From contig LSYV01000017.1 of NCBI GenBank assembly GCA_001584585.1, positions 2,388,355 through 2,452,354 on the forward strand: a stretch of DNA of 64,000 nucleotides. Reading direction: 5' to 3'. The stretch comes from Gonium pectorale (lineage: Eukaryota; Chlorophyta; Chlorophyceae; Chlamydomonadales; Volvocaceae). A program made the position numbers and the translations under genes. Below are positions 11,746-23,300 of this stretch, in pieces; the first letter of the stretch is position 1; each line of letters begins with the position of its first letter. The notes below the pieces were generated by a model, which ran no database searches, was not told the origin of the DNA, and saw only the letters and a program-made list of their open reading frames with translations.

Positions 11746-14665
11746 TTAGCCCCAGTCCGATTCCTGCACGGCGGGCGCCCACTCCAGGTCCGTGTCCACG
11801 TTCCACTCAAACTCGCAGCACAGCGACACGTGGTCACTTGCGTACGAGGTCGAGGGCAGCGCACTGGGCCCGATCTCCTCTTCCGTCAGCATCCGCCAGC
11901 GCTGCAGCGGCCGCAACAGGCCCCCGCCTGAGAACCAGATGTAATCGCTGATGCGCTTGCTCTCCCCCTTGACGCGGAACTTCCAAGTGCTGAACTCCCG
12001 CGGCAGCGAGGGCCAGCCGCCTCCCGGCTCCTCGGAAGAGCCCAACAGGGAGCTGGCTGCAGTGTCGGTGCCAAGCGCCTGAGGCGCAGGCAGTGCCTGG
12101 GGAGCAGACGTGGGCGCCCAGGCATCCGCGTCGCTGCAGCTGCCGGAGCTGAGGGTGGCGTCCAGCGGGCGTTGCTCCCACAGCGACATAAGCCCCAGCG
12201 GGTGGCGCCGGAAGGCCTGCGGACAGGACAAGGGCATAGTGAGGAAGACGGGACTTGGGAAGGGGGCCACGCAGGTGCAAGGGGGCACACCGTGAGGCCG
12301 GCACAGTGAGGCCGAGCATGCATTGGAGCTTGAAACACAACCAACCGTTGCAGGGGAAGGAATGCGCGATGCAGAGCCGAAGCCCGTAGGCCCAGGCCAA
12401 AACTTTGCCTCCCTTGCCAAGATGCTTGCTTGTTGACTACATCTTTGCGGCGCATATTGCACGCCAGACGCACCTCGCAAGTTTTCGAGCCGGGCATAGT
12501 GTTGAAGTCGCCCGTCACCACAACAGGCACCCCACAGAGTTCGGCGTCTCCGGCGCCCCCGCTACGCAAGTCGCTGCCGCCATGGACCTCCGCAGCGGGG
12601 CCCCCGTTGCCGTTCAAGCTGCCGGCGGCGCCGTTCCCCGGCGACCCGGCTTCGGCGGCTCCATGGGAGCCATTGCTGCCGCTCCCATTGTGCTGGCGCT
12701 GCAACCGCCGCACTGTGTCCGAGACATTGTGCAACAGCTGTCGGGCCTGGAGCGCCACGCGGGTGTGGGGTAACGGGATTGTAAGTGGTGGAGCAGGAGA
12801 TCCGCGCAGAGACGACCACAGCAGGGCATGGCCTTTACCACTGCTCATTTATCAGCACCCAACTCGTAGCCCACGTTGCAGGCCAGCTCCCGCCCCGACT
12901 TCGATGGACCGTTGAGTAGACGCTCACCCAAGCACCCACACCCACATACCGAGCCAAGCGCCGCGCATCCCAGTGTCTCCCGTGTCCCAACCATCCACGC
13001 AGCCCCACGCCCCGCCTTCCTGCCCCACCGGAGTACCCCCTTCGCCCCGCCATCCGCCTCGCCCACCCACCTGCTGGTACCGCATGTCCTCGCACTCCGC
13101 CCCGTCCTTGGCTTTGAGGTGCGTGGTGACCACGAGCAGCTCCCGCCCCACCACCCGGTCGTGCAGCACGATCTGCAGGTAGCCCTGCGACTGCTCCCGG
13201 CCCGTTGCATCATCGTGAAACGAGCGGCCTGCGCCGTGAAGGGGTGGCGGGCAGGCGGGCGAGAGGTGCGAGCGCAGTGGGCGGGGCGGGGAGGGGTCGC
13301 AGTGAGAGGGGGCAGAGTTGGAAAGGCAGGGGTGGGCCCCGTCCTGGATTCCTCCTCGGTGGGTAACCGTCCGCTGCTGTGCAGTACCCTCAGGCGTGCC
13401 ATCAGCCGACCAAACGAGTTCCCGTCAACGGCCATTCTGAGCTTGTGACGGAGGCATATGGCGGCCGAATGACCGTTGGCGGGAGCTCGTTTGGTCGGCT
13501 GATGGCACGCCTGAGGGTGCTGCACAGCTGGTGGCGAGTCATAACTTGTTGCCACTAGGGCCAGCTACCACCTCCTGAGCTTCTGACGGAGGTGTACTGC
13601 GGCGTGAGGTGATAGCTGACCCTAGTGGCAACCAGCCCTGACTCGCCGTCTCCTGCCCTTCGCACCGGCATGCCTTTGTCGGCATGATCACGACCCGTAA
13701 CACTGAAGCGCGGTCGCATCGCCGCTTCCGAGCAAGCAAGGCACACATACGAGCGCCGCTGGGTCCTACAACGACACCATCACTTTCGCGCTTACGCTCG
13801 CGTATGCGTCGTTTCATTTCAACACGAGCGCCGCCACGCACCCTCAACGGCCCCCGCCCCGCAGCTGAAGCGCTGGCGGCGGTAGAAGACGGCCATGCCG
13901 TCTGGTGGGTACTCGTACTTTAGCGCCGGCGACGCGTGCTTCTCCCGGAACGCGCCGTCGTAGCCCAGCTCCGCAAGCACCTGCCGTAGCTCGTCTGGAG
14001 GGCGAGGAAGCGACGGCAGGGATGTAGGGGGGCCAGCAGAGGGGTGAACCAGGAGGCTGAAGAAAGGAGCGCTGGCGGTTGTGCTCTGGAGGCGTGAGCT
14101 TGGCCGAAGCCCAACAGGCAGAAAGCCAGCCAGCACCCGGACGTGAAAGGGGGGGCCGCGTAATACAGACGGCCCTGGAACACGTGACACTGGCAGGACG
14201 CGGTCGTGCATAACCAGGATCCGTGGTGAAGGTGGCAAGTGCACGGCTGGAACACCGTACTGAGGTACCGAGGTTAGGTCCGTACACCCACCAAAGTGGT
14301 TGAGTTCCTGCAAGCAGATGATGTCGGCGTTTGCCTCCAAGATCTCCTGAAGCAGCAGCGGTCTGCGGTATTCCCATTCTAGGCATCCGGGGGGCACCTG
14401 CGGGTATGATTGCGTGTGAGCAACCAACGTTTCCCCAGGGTGCCTTGTCGTAAGCGCCCCCGGACGCGCTCACGCTCCCTACCCTGCAGAAGTCGCCGTT
14501 CTGCGCGAGCCCGTCCGCCAGCACATTCCACTGCAGAACCTTGAAGTGCGCCCCAGCCGGCTTGCGAGGCGCGTTCAAAGTGACCGGCGTTCGCTTCACC
14601 TTGCACGAGCTGCTCACTGTCAATACCGTCTCCACTCGGGCCGGTCCTCCCCCGGAGCTCGCCAT
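11746..14665 (-). CDS. Nocturnin-like EEP-family phosphatase
   Basis: Six exons in consistent phase: 14483-14665, 14292-14397, 13842-13994, 13071-13228, 12474-12746, 11746-12216, giving about 447 residues. The protein belongs to the endonuclease/exonuclease/phosphatase superfamily. Nocturnin signatures appear in order: KVLQWNVLADGL, IICLQELNHF (metal-binding Glu), TTHLKAKDG, VVVTGDFNTMP (Asp/Asn pair), ISDYIWFSGG and a C-terminal SDHVSLCCEF (catalytic His). All expected catalytic positions are present, so it is probably active. Animal nocturnin removes the 2'-phosphate of NADP(H) and was earlier described as a CCR4-type deadenylase; the substrate here is inferred. A Gly/Ser/Asn-rich insert (12474-12746) and a Ser/Ala-rich insert (11746-12216) separate the conserved blocks. 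The chosen ATG is the one just before the conserved domain; an upstream in-frame ATG near 14869 exists but leads through poor sequence. The gene is divergent from the cell-wall gene at 15226. Confidence 0.88.
13376..13528. repeat. Intronic hairpin element 1 (56-bp arms)
   Basis: Inverted repeat of 13376-13431 against 13473-13528 with about three mismatches in 56 positions, and a 41-nt loop (13432-13472). It lies in the 613-nt nocturnin intron between exons 13071-13228 and 13842-13994. The loop contains CTGAGCTTGTGACGGAGG, almost repeated in the loop of the next hairpin. It has MITE-like structure, but no target-site duplication was identified. Confidence 0.9.
13533..13647. repeat. Intronic hairpin element 2 (40-bp arms)
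   Basis: Imperfect inverted repeat of 13533-13572 against 13608-13647 with a 35-nt loop (13573-13607), starting four bases after hairpin 1. Its arms are unrelated in sequence to those of hairpin 1, but its loop carries CTGAGCTTCTGACGGAGG, differing from the hairpin 1 loop at one base over that 18-mer. Confidence 0.85.
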
Positions 14666-15225
14666 GGTCCGGAAACTCCACCCAGCCCGATGCGCTGTTT
14701 GTCGCGCGTGTCGCAAAGGTAATGCTTGCTGAAGCCCTGCGAGGTGGTCACGACGCTTGGTGTGCAGCGCGAAGAGCTCGCCCTTTCCTCGCTGTAACGC
14801 ACCAGGCCAGGAAGTGGCATTTGGCGAGCGATATAAACTACTAGCACTATGCAACCCCCGCATCCGCATAACCCCTCATAGCCAACACGAGCGACCGAAA
14901 GCCTCAGTCAGTGGTCGTAGCCAGTACTCCGAATAATTCGAGCAAGCATGTGCAACATGGCGAGGAAGGCACACTCGTACAAGTGTCGTGCACCGCACGG
15001 TTTGAACGCGCATGTCCAACTCTACCTCGGCTTGGGCGACGGCAGCGGCCTGTTCTCCGCCGCTTATGCGCGCCTGTTGTAATAGAAGAATGGGCATCCT
15101 TTCGTTGGGCGCGACAAAACGCAGGACGGCATAACTCTTTTGATAACTATGCATGGAAAGAGGTCCATTACTATAGTTTACTAATGGATCATTCCAGCTC
15201 AGAAGGGAAGCTGCGCCGCGCCAAC
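14666..15225. promoter_or_regulatory. Divergent intergenic region, nocturnin / cell-wall gene
   Basis: About 560 bp between the nocturnin start (minus) and the cell-wall gene start (plus), so both promoters and 5' UTRs are expected here. An A/T-rich GATATAAAC lies at about 14829-14837 and a CTATAGTTTA at about 15171-15180. Neither is at a proven TATA-box distance. The regulatory role is inferred from position alone. Confidence 0.4.
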
Positions 15226-18200
15226 ATGCGGACCTACCCCCTGCCCCTGGCCACGCTGCTCCTGGCGCTGATTCTGCCGTTGTGCGGTAGGCGTTCTGTG
15301 ATGTATGACGGCAGGCATGGCTGGATGCTGGCAGTTATTAGTACACCATGGAGTTACGGGGAAGCCGTCCAACATGGCCACGCCCTCACGTCCCGCAGAC
15401 GCTCAACTGAGACCCACGGGGTCTTTTGGCAACGGCACCTCACCACCTGGACAAATGACATTATTGCTGTGTAACAACCAGAACCGCGGGGCGTACGTCA
15501 TCGCCGTGTCAGGCACATATGATGCCGTGGTATACAGCCTCAGTGTGTCATGCTCGGACGGCAATTTCATTGACGCCGGTGGGTATCCAGCGGCGCACGG
15601 AGGATGCGACGGTGGGGTGCAGGCGGAGAAAGCTGAAGTGGTTAGGGACGGTGCGGGCAGTTTCCATGGAGCATCGTCAGCCCAAATTCAACCGCGCTCG
15701 CACACCCACAACAACTGACCAGCCCTTGTTCCTGGCCACTCCATCCCTGCTCCGGGCCTTTCTTCGCGGCTAATGGGCCAGCGGTGCATGTCTGCCTCAA
15801 GGTTGGCAGCGTGACGCCCCGCAAAGGCTCCGAAGTCCTGCGGCGGTAGGGGCAGGGGCGATGAATCCCACGGTATTCCTTCCCACACCTTCCGCCCAGC
15901 AAACGAGCACGCCCTACCCCACCCTGCCCTACCCCGCTGTGATCGCGCCAGGCATCGACTGGCTTGGCGATAACTCCTTCTCGCTTGTGGACTTCAAGGG
16001 CTTTGTGGGTGTGCGCGCGGACAGCATAAACGCCGACCCCTCGCGCCTGGGCTTCCGCAACTCCTCGCGGACCTGGCTGGCGGGGCCGCCCAAGCTGCCC
16101 ATCGGCAACAACACCTGGAACGGGTCCACCCTGCGGGTGGTCTCATGCGATGCGAACCAGATTCTGGCGGGTCTAGCGGTGCGTGGCGGGGCGCGGCAGG
16201 GGAGGCGTCAGGGGGGAGGGGCCACGCGGGCCGGGGCGCGGCGGTGCGGCACAAAACGGACAAGCGCGGTCTTGGATCTGGGTCGGGCCACGCGCTGCGT
16301 ATCGCTGTGGGTTTGTTGCCGCGCACCCCAGCCTGGGCAGGCCCAGGCGCACACACATGCGGCGTATGCGTTGTTCCTTTTCAACACATGCGGCGGGGCA
16401 TCAGCATACCGCTGCCAAGTACAGACAACTGGGTGTCAGCGACAAGCCCTGGGTCTGTACGTCGCCTGCAGACCTTTCGTGTGGGTTCCGGCGCCTTGGC
16501 CCCGCCCCGCTAACCCAACGGCGCCATGCTACCCACTGTCGCCCTTCGACCCGCAGGTCGTCGTCGGCAAGCCGTTCACCGTCAATTCCCCGCTGGCCAT
16601 CACGCGGTTGGACGTTTATTGCATGCCGTCGGCGAACGCGTCGCCCCTGGCGCCCGTCTCGCCGCCGCCGCCGCCCATACTACTGCCCGATCTGCCCCCT
16701 CCACCGCCGCCACCTCCACCTCCTCCAACCCCCGAAGTGCCTCCTCCGCCGCCGCCGGAATTCCCTGACGCGCCGCCACCACCCCCGCCGCCGCCACCGC
16801 CGCCGGAGCCGCCACCGCCCAGCCCCCCGCCACGCCCGCCGCCACCGAACCCGCCGGTGCCGCCGCGTCCCCGGCCCTCACCGCGTCCGCCGCCACCTCT
16901 GCCGCCGCCACGCCCGCCACCGCCCAGCCCGCTGCCTCCAAGAGCGCCTCGCATGCCGCCGCCGTCGAAGCCTCCTGGCGCCCCCCTTAAGCCGCCTCGC
17001 AGTCCTCGCGTACCGCCCCCTGCGCAGCCGCCGCCGGTTGCCCCATCAAACCCTGGCCTCCCTCCACTGAGGCTCGGTCCGCCGCCCCCACCACCTGCCC
17101 CCACGTCACCACCACCGCCTCCCTCTCCCCCTCTTGCCTCTCCGTCGCCACCACNNNNNNNNNNNNNNNNNNNNNNNNNNNNNNNNNNNNNNNNNNNNNN
17201 NNNNNNNNNNNNNNNNNNNNNNNNNNNNNNNNNNNNNNNNNNNNNNNNNNNNNNNNNNNNNNNNNNNNNNNNNNNNNNNNNNNNNNNNNNNNNNNNNNNN
17301 NNNNNNNNNNNNNNNNNNNNNNNNNNNNNNNNNNNNNNNNNNNNNNNNNNNNNNNNNNNNNNNNNNNNNNNNNNNNNNNNNNNNNNNNNNNNNNNNNNNN
17401 NNNNNNNNNNNNNNNNNNNNNNNNNNNNNNNNNNNNNNNNNNNNNNNNNNNNNNNNNNNNNNNNNNNNNNNNNNNNNNNNNNNNNNNNNNNNNNNNNNNN
17501 NNNNNNNNNNNNNNNNNNNNNNNNNNNNNNNNNNNNNNNNNNNNNNNNNNNNNNNNNNNNNNNNNNNNNNNNNNNNNNNNNNNNNNNNNNNNNNNNNNNN
17601 NNNNNNNNNNNNNNNNNNNNNNNNNNNNNNNNNNNNNNNNNNNNNNNNNNNNNNNNNNNNNNNNNNNNNNNNNNNNNNNNNNNNNNNNNNNNNNNNNNNN
17701 NNNNNNNNNNNNNNNNNNNNNNNNNNNNNNNNNNNNNNNNNNNNNNNNNNNNNNNNNNNNNNNNNNNNNNNNNNNNNNNNNNNNNNNNNNNNNNNNNNNN
17801 NNNNNNNNNNNNNNNNNNNNNNNNNNNNNNNNNNNNNNNNNNNNNNNNNNNNNNNNNNNNNNNNNNNNNNNNNNNNNNNNNNNNNNNNNNNNNNNNNNNN
17901 NNNNNNNNNNNNNNNNNNNNNNNNNNNNNNNNNNNNNNNNNNNNNNNNNNNNNNNNNNNNNNNNNNNNNNNNNNNNNNNNNNNNNNNNNNNNNNNNNNNN
18001 NNNNNNNNNNNNNNNNNNNNNNNNNNNNNNNNNNNNNNNNNNNNNNNNNNNNNNNNNNNNNNCAGCCCGCCGCCGCCCAGCCCACCGCCACCATCACTAC
18101 CCGACCCAAGTCCGTCGCCTCCCGCTGAGACAACGCCAGCCCCAACACCTGCAACCTCGCCGGCCCCGTCACAGCCGCCCACGGCCTCCACACCACCGTC

Positions 18201-18363
18201 TTCTAGCCCGTCGCCAGAGCAATCGCCTGAGTCGCCCCCGCCTCCCGAAGCCGCCAAATCGCCTTCCCCTTTGCCTTCAGCTTCTCCCAAGCCCAAGCCT
18301 CCGCCGCCCAGGCGGAACCCTCCCCCTCGCCGGCGGCCGCCGCCGCCGCGCCGCAAGCTCTGA
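15226..18363 (+). CDS. Secreted cell-wall-type protein: jacalin-like head, proline-rich tail
   Basis: Exons: 15226-15286, 15399-15578, 15952-16178, 16557-17154, then an N gap, then 18063-18363 ending at TGA. Exon 1 encodes a clear signal peptide (MRTYPLPLATLLLALILPLC) whose end coincides with the first intron. The head contains AYVIAVSGTYDAVVYSLSVS, FSLVDFKGFVGVRADS and ITRLDVYC. This resembles jacalin-type beta-prism repeats; that is a guess from pattern. After 16640 the protein becomes (Pro)n with SPPPP/PPRPP motifs typical of hydroxyproline-rich glycoproteins of volvocine walls, ending in a basic PPRRR...RRKL tail. The reading frame before the gap (phase of 16557) does not match that after it if the N count is taken literally, so the gap length is not exact or hides an intron. 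A further small exon around 15780-15850 cannot be excluded. Confidence 0.7.
17155..18062. other. Assembly gap (908 N)
   Basis: A run of N inside the proline-codon tract of the cell-wall gene. The flanking CCG/CCA/CCC repeats explain why assembly failed. The N count is 2 modulo 3 and breaks the reading frame, so it should be treated as an estimate. Confidence 0.98.
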
Positions 18364-20358
18364 AGCCTGCTGCTTGCTGTCTGGCAGCGGGCGCTTGGCC
18401 ACCCGCGCGAGCGTGGGATGCGGCCCGTTGCGCCTTGTAGGGCCATGCGCCGGCGGTCAGCAGGATGGTGGAACCTGAGCAGGAGGAGGAGGAGGAGCCC
18501 TGTGGCTACCCTTGACCCTGGCCGCAAGAGGACTCCCCTGGGTGTAATAGCTGTTGGGGAGCAGGAGGAGCTGCGGCTTATGGCAGATGGCCGATAGCCG
18601 TATCAGCATCTGCATGAAACGCACCTTGCTCTGGAGGTGCCTTGTTTGCGCACGGACGCCTATCATTGGGCTCTGCATACGCGCGGAACGGCACGGGAAG
18701 CGCGGCGTCGGTCGTACTACAGCTATCTCCTCGCGAAAGCATCACTAACGAATGGCTAATGGAAGTTTTGATTGCGGCCGCTTGCTGTGCGCACATTCAT
18801 GTCCGTGGGCGGCAGGTGGCTTGCGTGCTCTCGCGCGCAAGACAAGCTTAGGGCCTGGTTGTGCCTCTGTCGTATGTGGTGTGTCCCCTGGTTGGCTGAG
18901 ACACCGTGCGGCAGGAGGGCTCGTGCGCTCGTGCACGTGGGAGCCGCGGGCTGCGTCAACACATCGTGTTGCGAACCAATCGCATTAGTGGGCCGCGTGC
19001 CTGACCGCGCGTTGCGTGCACGGCGCTGCAATTTATTCATCTCTTCAGAGCGAGCGGGGGCTGCTAGGAAACGTGTTGTAGGGTATCTGTCGAGGGCGGA
19101 ACCGCTTTTGGAGATAGGTTGAATAGTGCTTTGACCGCCGGTCGTGGGACGCCGTACACGGTGGAGTCCCACGCTGGCGCTTGGTGCAGTGTACGGTCGT
19201 CTCCGACCGCAGGCGGCAGCGGAGGCCCCGTGACAATTCAAGGCTTAGGTAGGCTCCACACCGGCGGTGGCACCGGCGGTGGGGGCCTTGTGGGTTTGGG
19301 TGGCCATAGGTGCGGCTGTAACTAGGGTTGCAGCTAGCGCGTCGGTGTCGTCCCCCCTTCTCAACGGATTCCCAGCGACGCCAGGGATTCCTGGAACCTG
19401 GATGCCCGTGACGCCATGAGATGCAGCGACACTGCGGCGTTGCGTACAGACAGTACGTAATAATCACACGACGCCCTGCGAGGATTGGGCGCACCAGGGT
19501 ACTGCGGTGCAGCCGCCAGCAGCCCGGCGCCCTATAGCGTCACCTACAGCCGACGCACACTAAGCCGACGCACGCGGCGGACCGCCAAGTTTGCTAACAG
19601 TGCTGCAAGCATCAACGCTTTACTTATTGTGCGAAAGAATCATTCGACCTGCACGCTACATCCGACGTACCTACCGACAGCAGTTTCCGTACCATGGACG
19701 GACTGGTCAAGGCTGCACCCAAAGCCAGGTAGTAGGCGCGCTACTTGCAGCCATAGGCCTGCCTGTGCATATGCTCACTCCCTAGGAGCTCACCCCTCAA
19801 CTCCCACATCCCCGGCCAAGGATGGCGGTCGAAGCGCCGCTCATCCAAACCGCTCGCTCACATCGCCCCTCCCGATCGGGTTGCAGCGCAGCGCGCGCCG
19901 GACACGCATTGCGGCCAGGTGCCCACAGGCGCCCTCCCGCACGCGCGGCGCTTGGCAGCACTCCCTCCCCGACTCCGCAAGCCACAACGCGCCCTTGCGG
20001 CACCCGCTTGCGCCTCTGTCCCTTGAAGGCTCACCAGGATGACACATGTGGGCGCTCACGCAAACCGAAATAGCTGGGGGATAGGTCCGCACCCGGGCAA
20101 GTTTGCTACTGCCTTGTCGCACTGCAGCGACTCCGGGAAGGGGCTTCAGCCAGCCCCCTCCCACGGACGGCGCAAGGAAACGCCGCTACTCCCACGTATT
20201 GGTACCGACAAGCATGGAACAATACGCTCCCTGAGCCTTACGAACACACTACAATCTTGCGGCAGCAGCAACAGGACCCCCTTAACGGATCCACAGCCGC
20301 CGGGGAGCTCCTCGCTCCGCCGACCGCGCTCGCCGACCATCACGGGGCTCGCCCGGCC
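18364..20358. other. Convergent intergenic region
   Basis: About 2 kb between the ends of the cell-wall gene (plus) and the calpain-like gene (minus). Apart from the 3' UTRs and the TGTAA motif at 18543, I see no gene, RNA or repeat that I can support. Confidence 0.5.
18543..18547 (+). terminator. Probable TGTAA polyadenylation signal
   Basis: TGTAA occurs 180 bases after the stop codon of the cell-wall gene. TGTAA is the usual polyadenylation signal in volvocine algae, so this is the likely 3' end of that transcript. The assignment comes from motif and position only. Confidence 0.55.
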
Positions 20359-23300
20359 TTACTGCTGCAGGCTGCGGAACTGGAAGGGCGTGGTGGAGGA
20401 CACCGCGAGCGTGAAGCGGCCAGTGCGGCCGGGCCCGTAGGTGCAGGGCATGATGATGTAGTGGCTGCCGCCCGCCAGCTCGTAGTCGGCCGTCACCTCA
20501 GGCTGCGGCACGAAGGTGCTCTCCGCCACCACCGCCTTCCGGGGGGTCGCCCTGCGGGGCACGCAGCGGCGAGGGATGGGGGTCAGCGGATTGGACGGCG
20601 TGTCACAAGAGAGGTCCGAGGCGCATGCCGAGGAAGGGGGGGTTGATAGGAACGGGCTGGGCGCCAGCCGCATTCGCCCGGGGGATGGGGAGCTGGAGCC
20701 CCGGTCAACCGCGGCCAGCGCCTGACCCTCGCACCTCTTCCCGTGGCGCAAACAATGTGAAGGGCACTTGCGGCGCATGAAATGGAACGCGGACGCAACG
20801 AGGCGTATGTGCACGCGGCGACGCCCACGTGCGTGCCATCCGTCCATCAACGCGGGCATGGGTGCGGTCCCAGCCCCACCCCCCACACTGCAGTCCCCCC
20901 CATTCCCTACCAAACCCAAACCGCAGTCCATGCTGCTGGCATTCGCGCCCCTTTGCCCCCAACCCGACCCCACTCCGCCCCGCCTTGTCCCCGCGCACCT
21001 TGATCTCTCCGTCCGGCCCCGCGGCCCGCAGCACGTACAGCCCCAGCATGTCATCCACCGGGTGCCGCGCCTTGCCGCCCGCCGGCCGCCGCAGATTGAG
21101 CCGCACGCGCCCCACGCCACCGCCGCCGCCCGCGCCGCCGCCCGCCGGCAGCAGCACGAGGAGGTACTTTGGGTTGCGGCGCCACAGCGGGTGCACGTTG
21201 CAGCCGCCGGCGCTCTCGGGCGTCCACTCGCCGGGCAGCGTGACGGCCTGCATCTCGGGCAGCGGCACCAGCTCCAGGGGCACGCCGCTCATGAGGCGCA
21301 GCTCGTAAGGCGCCTCCACGCCTGGGGGTGGTGGTGGTAGGATGGGGAGGGGCGTGGAGAAGGGAGCGGGGGCGGGTAAGGGCGGGGGAGGAACTGGCGG
21401 GGGGAAACGGGGCGTGGACGCGGGCGAAGAAGAGTTGTGGGCGTGGGGCGGGCGAGTGGGGCTCGGGGCTGAGGCGGGCCGGCGTGGGCGCTGCAATGAG
21501 TGACGGATGCAATGCAGGGGCGCTGGATGGCAGTTGCCCTAAGAAGAGAGACCCTGCCTCCCGGCGTTGGATTCCGGCGCCCGCTGTACCGCCCTACCCG
21601 CCCTCGGACCGACCAGGGCCACCCCGCCCGCCCAGAAGTTTGTCACCACATCTCTGTCCTCCACCCGCCGGCGGCACCCACCTGGCGTCGTAATACTGGG
21701 CACCAGCAGGTACGGCGTCTCGGGCTCCAGGACCACACTCAGCACCACCTCTTCATTGCTGCCGCTGCCGGTCGCCAGGCCCGTGGCGCCGCCGCCGCCA
21801 GCCCCGCCATCCCGACTGGCCGCCACCAGCTGCTGCCCGCCTGCCATGGAGCCGGGAGCGCCGCCGGCGAAGGAAGCGACGCCAGCGCCGGCTAACGAGG
21901 CTGCGGCGCCGCCGGGCGCCGGCATGAACGCGGCTGCCGCCGCGACGACTTCGCTCTCCCGGATGGCGGCGCGGCGGCCGGGCCCCTCCGGCCCGATCTG
22001 CGGGCTGGTGAGCACTAGGTCCAGGTCCAGCGCAGGGTCGCGGGGTCCCTTGATGACTGAGTACTTAAGGTCCAGGCGGCTTAGGGAGGCAACCACCTGC
22101 GACCAGGAAGGGGTGCCGGAGATCGGGGCCCGGAAGCGAGCTGAAGAGAACCAGCAAGGAAATCAGAGCACGGGACGGGAGAGACGGGAGACCGCCGGGA
22201 CGCAGGCGGGTACGTGGGGCAGCACACGGCGGCAGGGGTGCCAATCAGGAAGAAGCGGCGGAGAAGCAGGGGCGGTGCAGCCGGGAGGGATCAAGGGAGA
22301 ATCGGATCGCGGACTTGAGCTGCCGCGAAGGGTGGCGGTATGGCCCCAGTCACGCCTCCCGCAGGACCCCATGGCCTCGTGGTCCCACCGGCCCCACCAG
22401 GCCCCCGGGGCCCACCTGCGCTCGCTGGCTGCAGCTGACCATGTACTGCGGGTTGGAGCCCCACGAGGTGCAGTGCCGGCCGCCGCCTGGGCGGGAGGGC
22501 GAGGGGAAGCGAGGGAGCGGGCGCGGCGGGTTGGGTCGAGCGCAGGGCGGACGCGTTACGCGTGCGGGCACCGGCATCAGCGGCTGCTTTGCAACAGCCC
22601 GGGCAGCGGCGTCGGTTATCTGCCACGCAGCTGCCAAAAACTCCTGCCCCGTGATTTCTTCCCCTTGCGCCATCTCCGGCAACACGGAACGGGTCAAGCG
22701 GAACTGACGGCCCTGCCAAACGCCCTCCGGCCATGCGGCGACTGCCAGCACCGGTACCCGACACCGCAAGGACTCGCTGGCCGCCCAAGCCCCCTCCGCC
22801 TCTCACCACCCCTCAACCCCTGCGCCCACGCCAGCTGTGGCGGCCGCCTCACCCGCCAGGAAGCCGCTCCAGGTGCCGCCCACCAGGAGGCACAGCGGCG
22901 CGGGCAGCTGCTCCACCTCCAGCGGCCCGCTGCTGAGGGTGCGCAGCACGAAGGCGCCCTCCTCGCCGGCGCGCCTGCGGGGCCCGGGGAGGTGCCGGAG
23001 CTGACGTCGCGTGAGCCACAAGCAGATCACGACAGATTCGGGCTTCGGGAACGCGCCCCACTAGGCGCTCAGCCGCGTGCGCCCCATCCCCTCGCTGAGC
23101 CAAGCCAGGCCAGGGTCCCTCGCTGCCCGGCAGTTACCCACGTGCCGTCAACCCCGATTCCCCAATCGCTGCCCTGTGCCCGAGCGCCGCCCGCCGCGCG
23201 CCATGCCCCCCGACCCGACCCGTGCGCGCCCCTCTAGGCGGAGGCGCTCACCCCGCGTGCGGCACCACCACGTAGGCGTACTCCGGCAGCGCCTTGAAGC

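Noticed and set aside
15226..16640. Calling the head of the cell-wall protein a pherophorin domain.
   Set aside because: The cysteine pattern and typical pherophorin strings are missing; only the proline-rich part is pherophorin-like.
16616..18196. Long minus-strand Gly-rich ORF across the N gap.
   Set aside because: It is the antisense of the proline-codon tract of the cell-wall gene, and much of its length is N.
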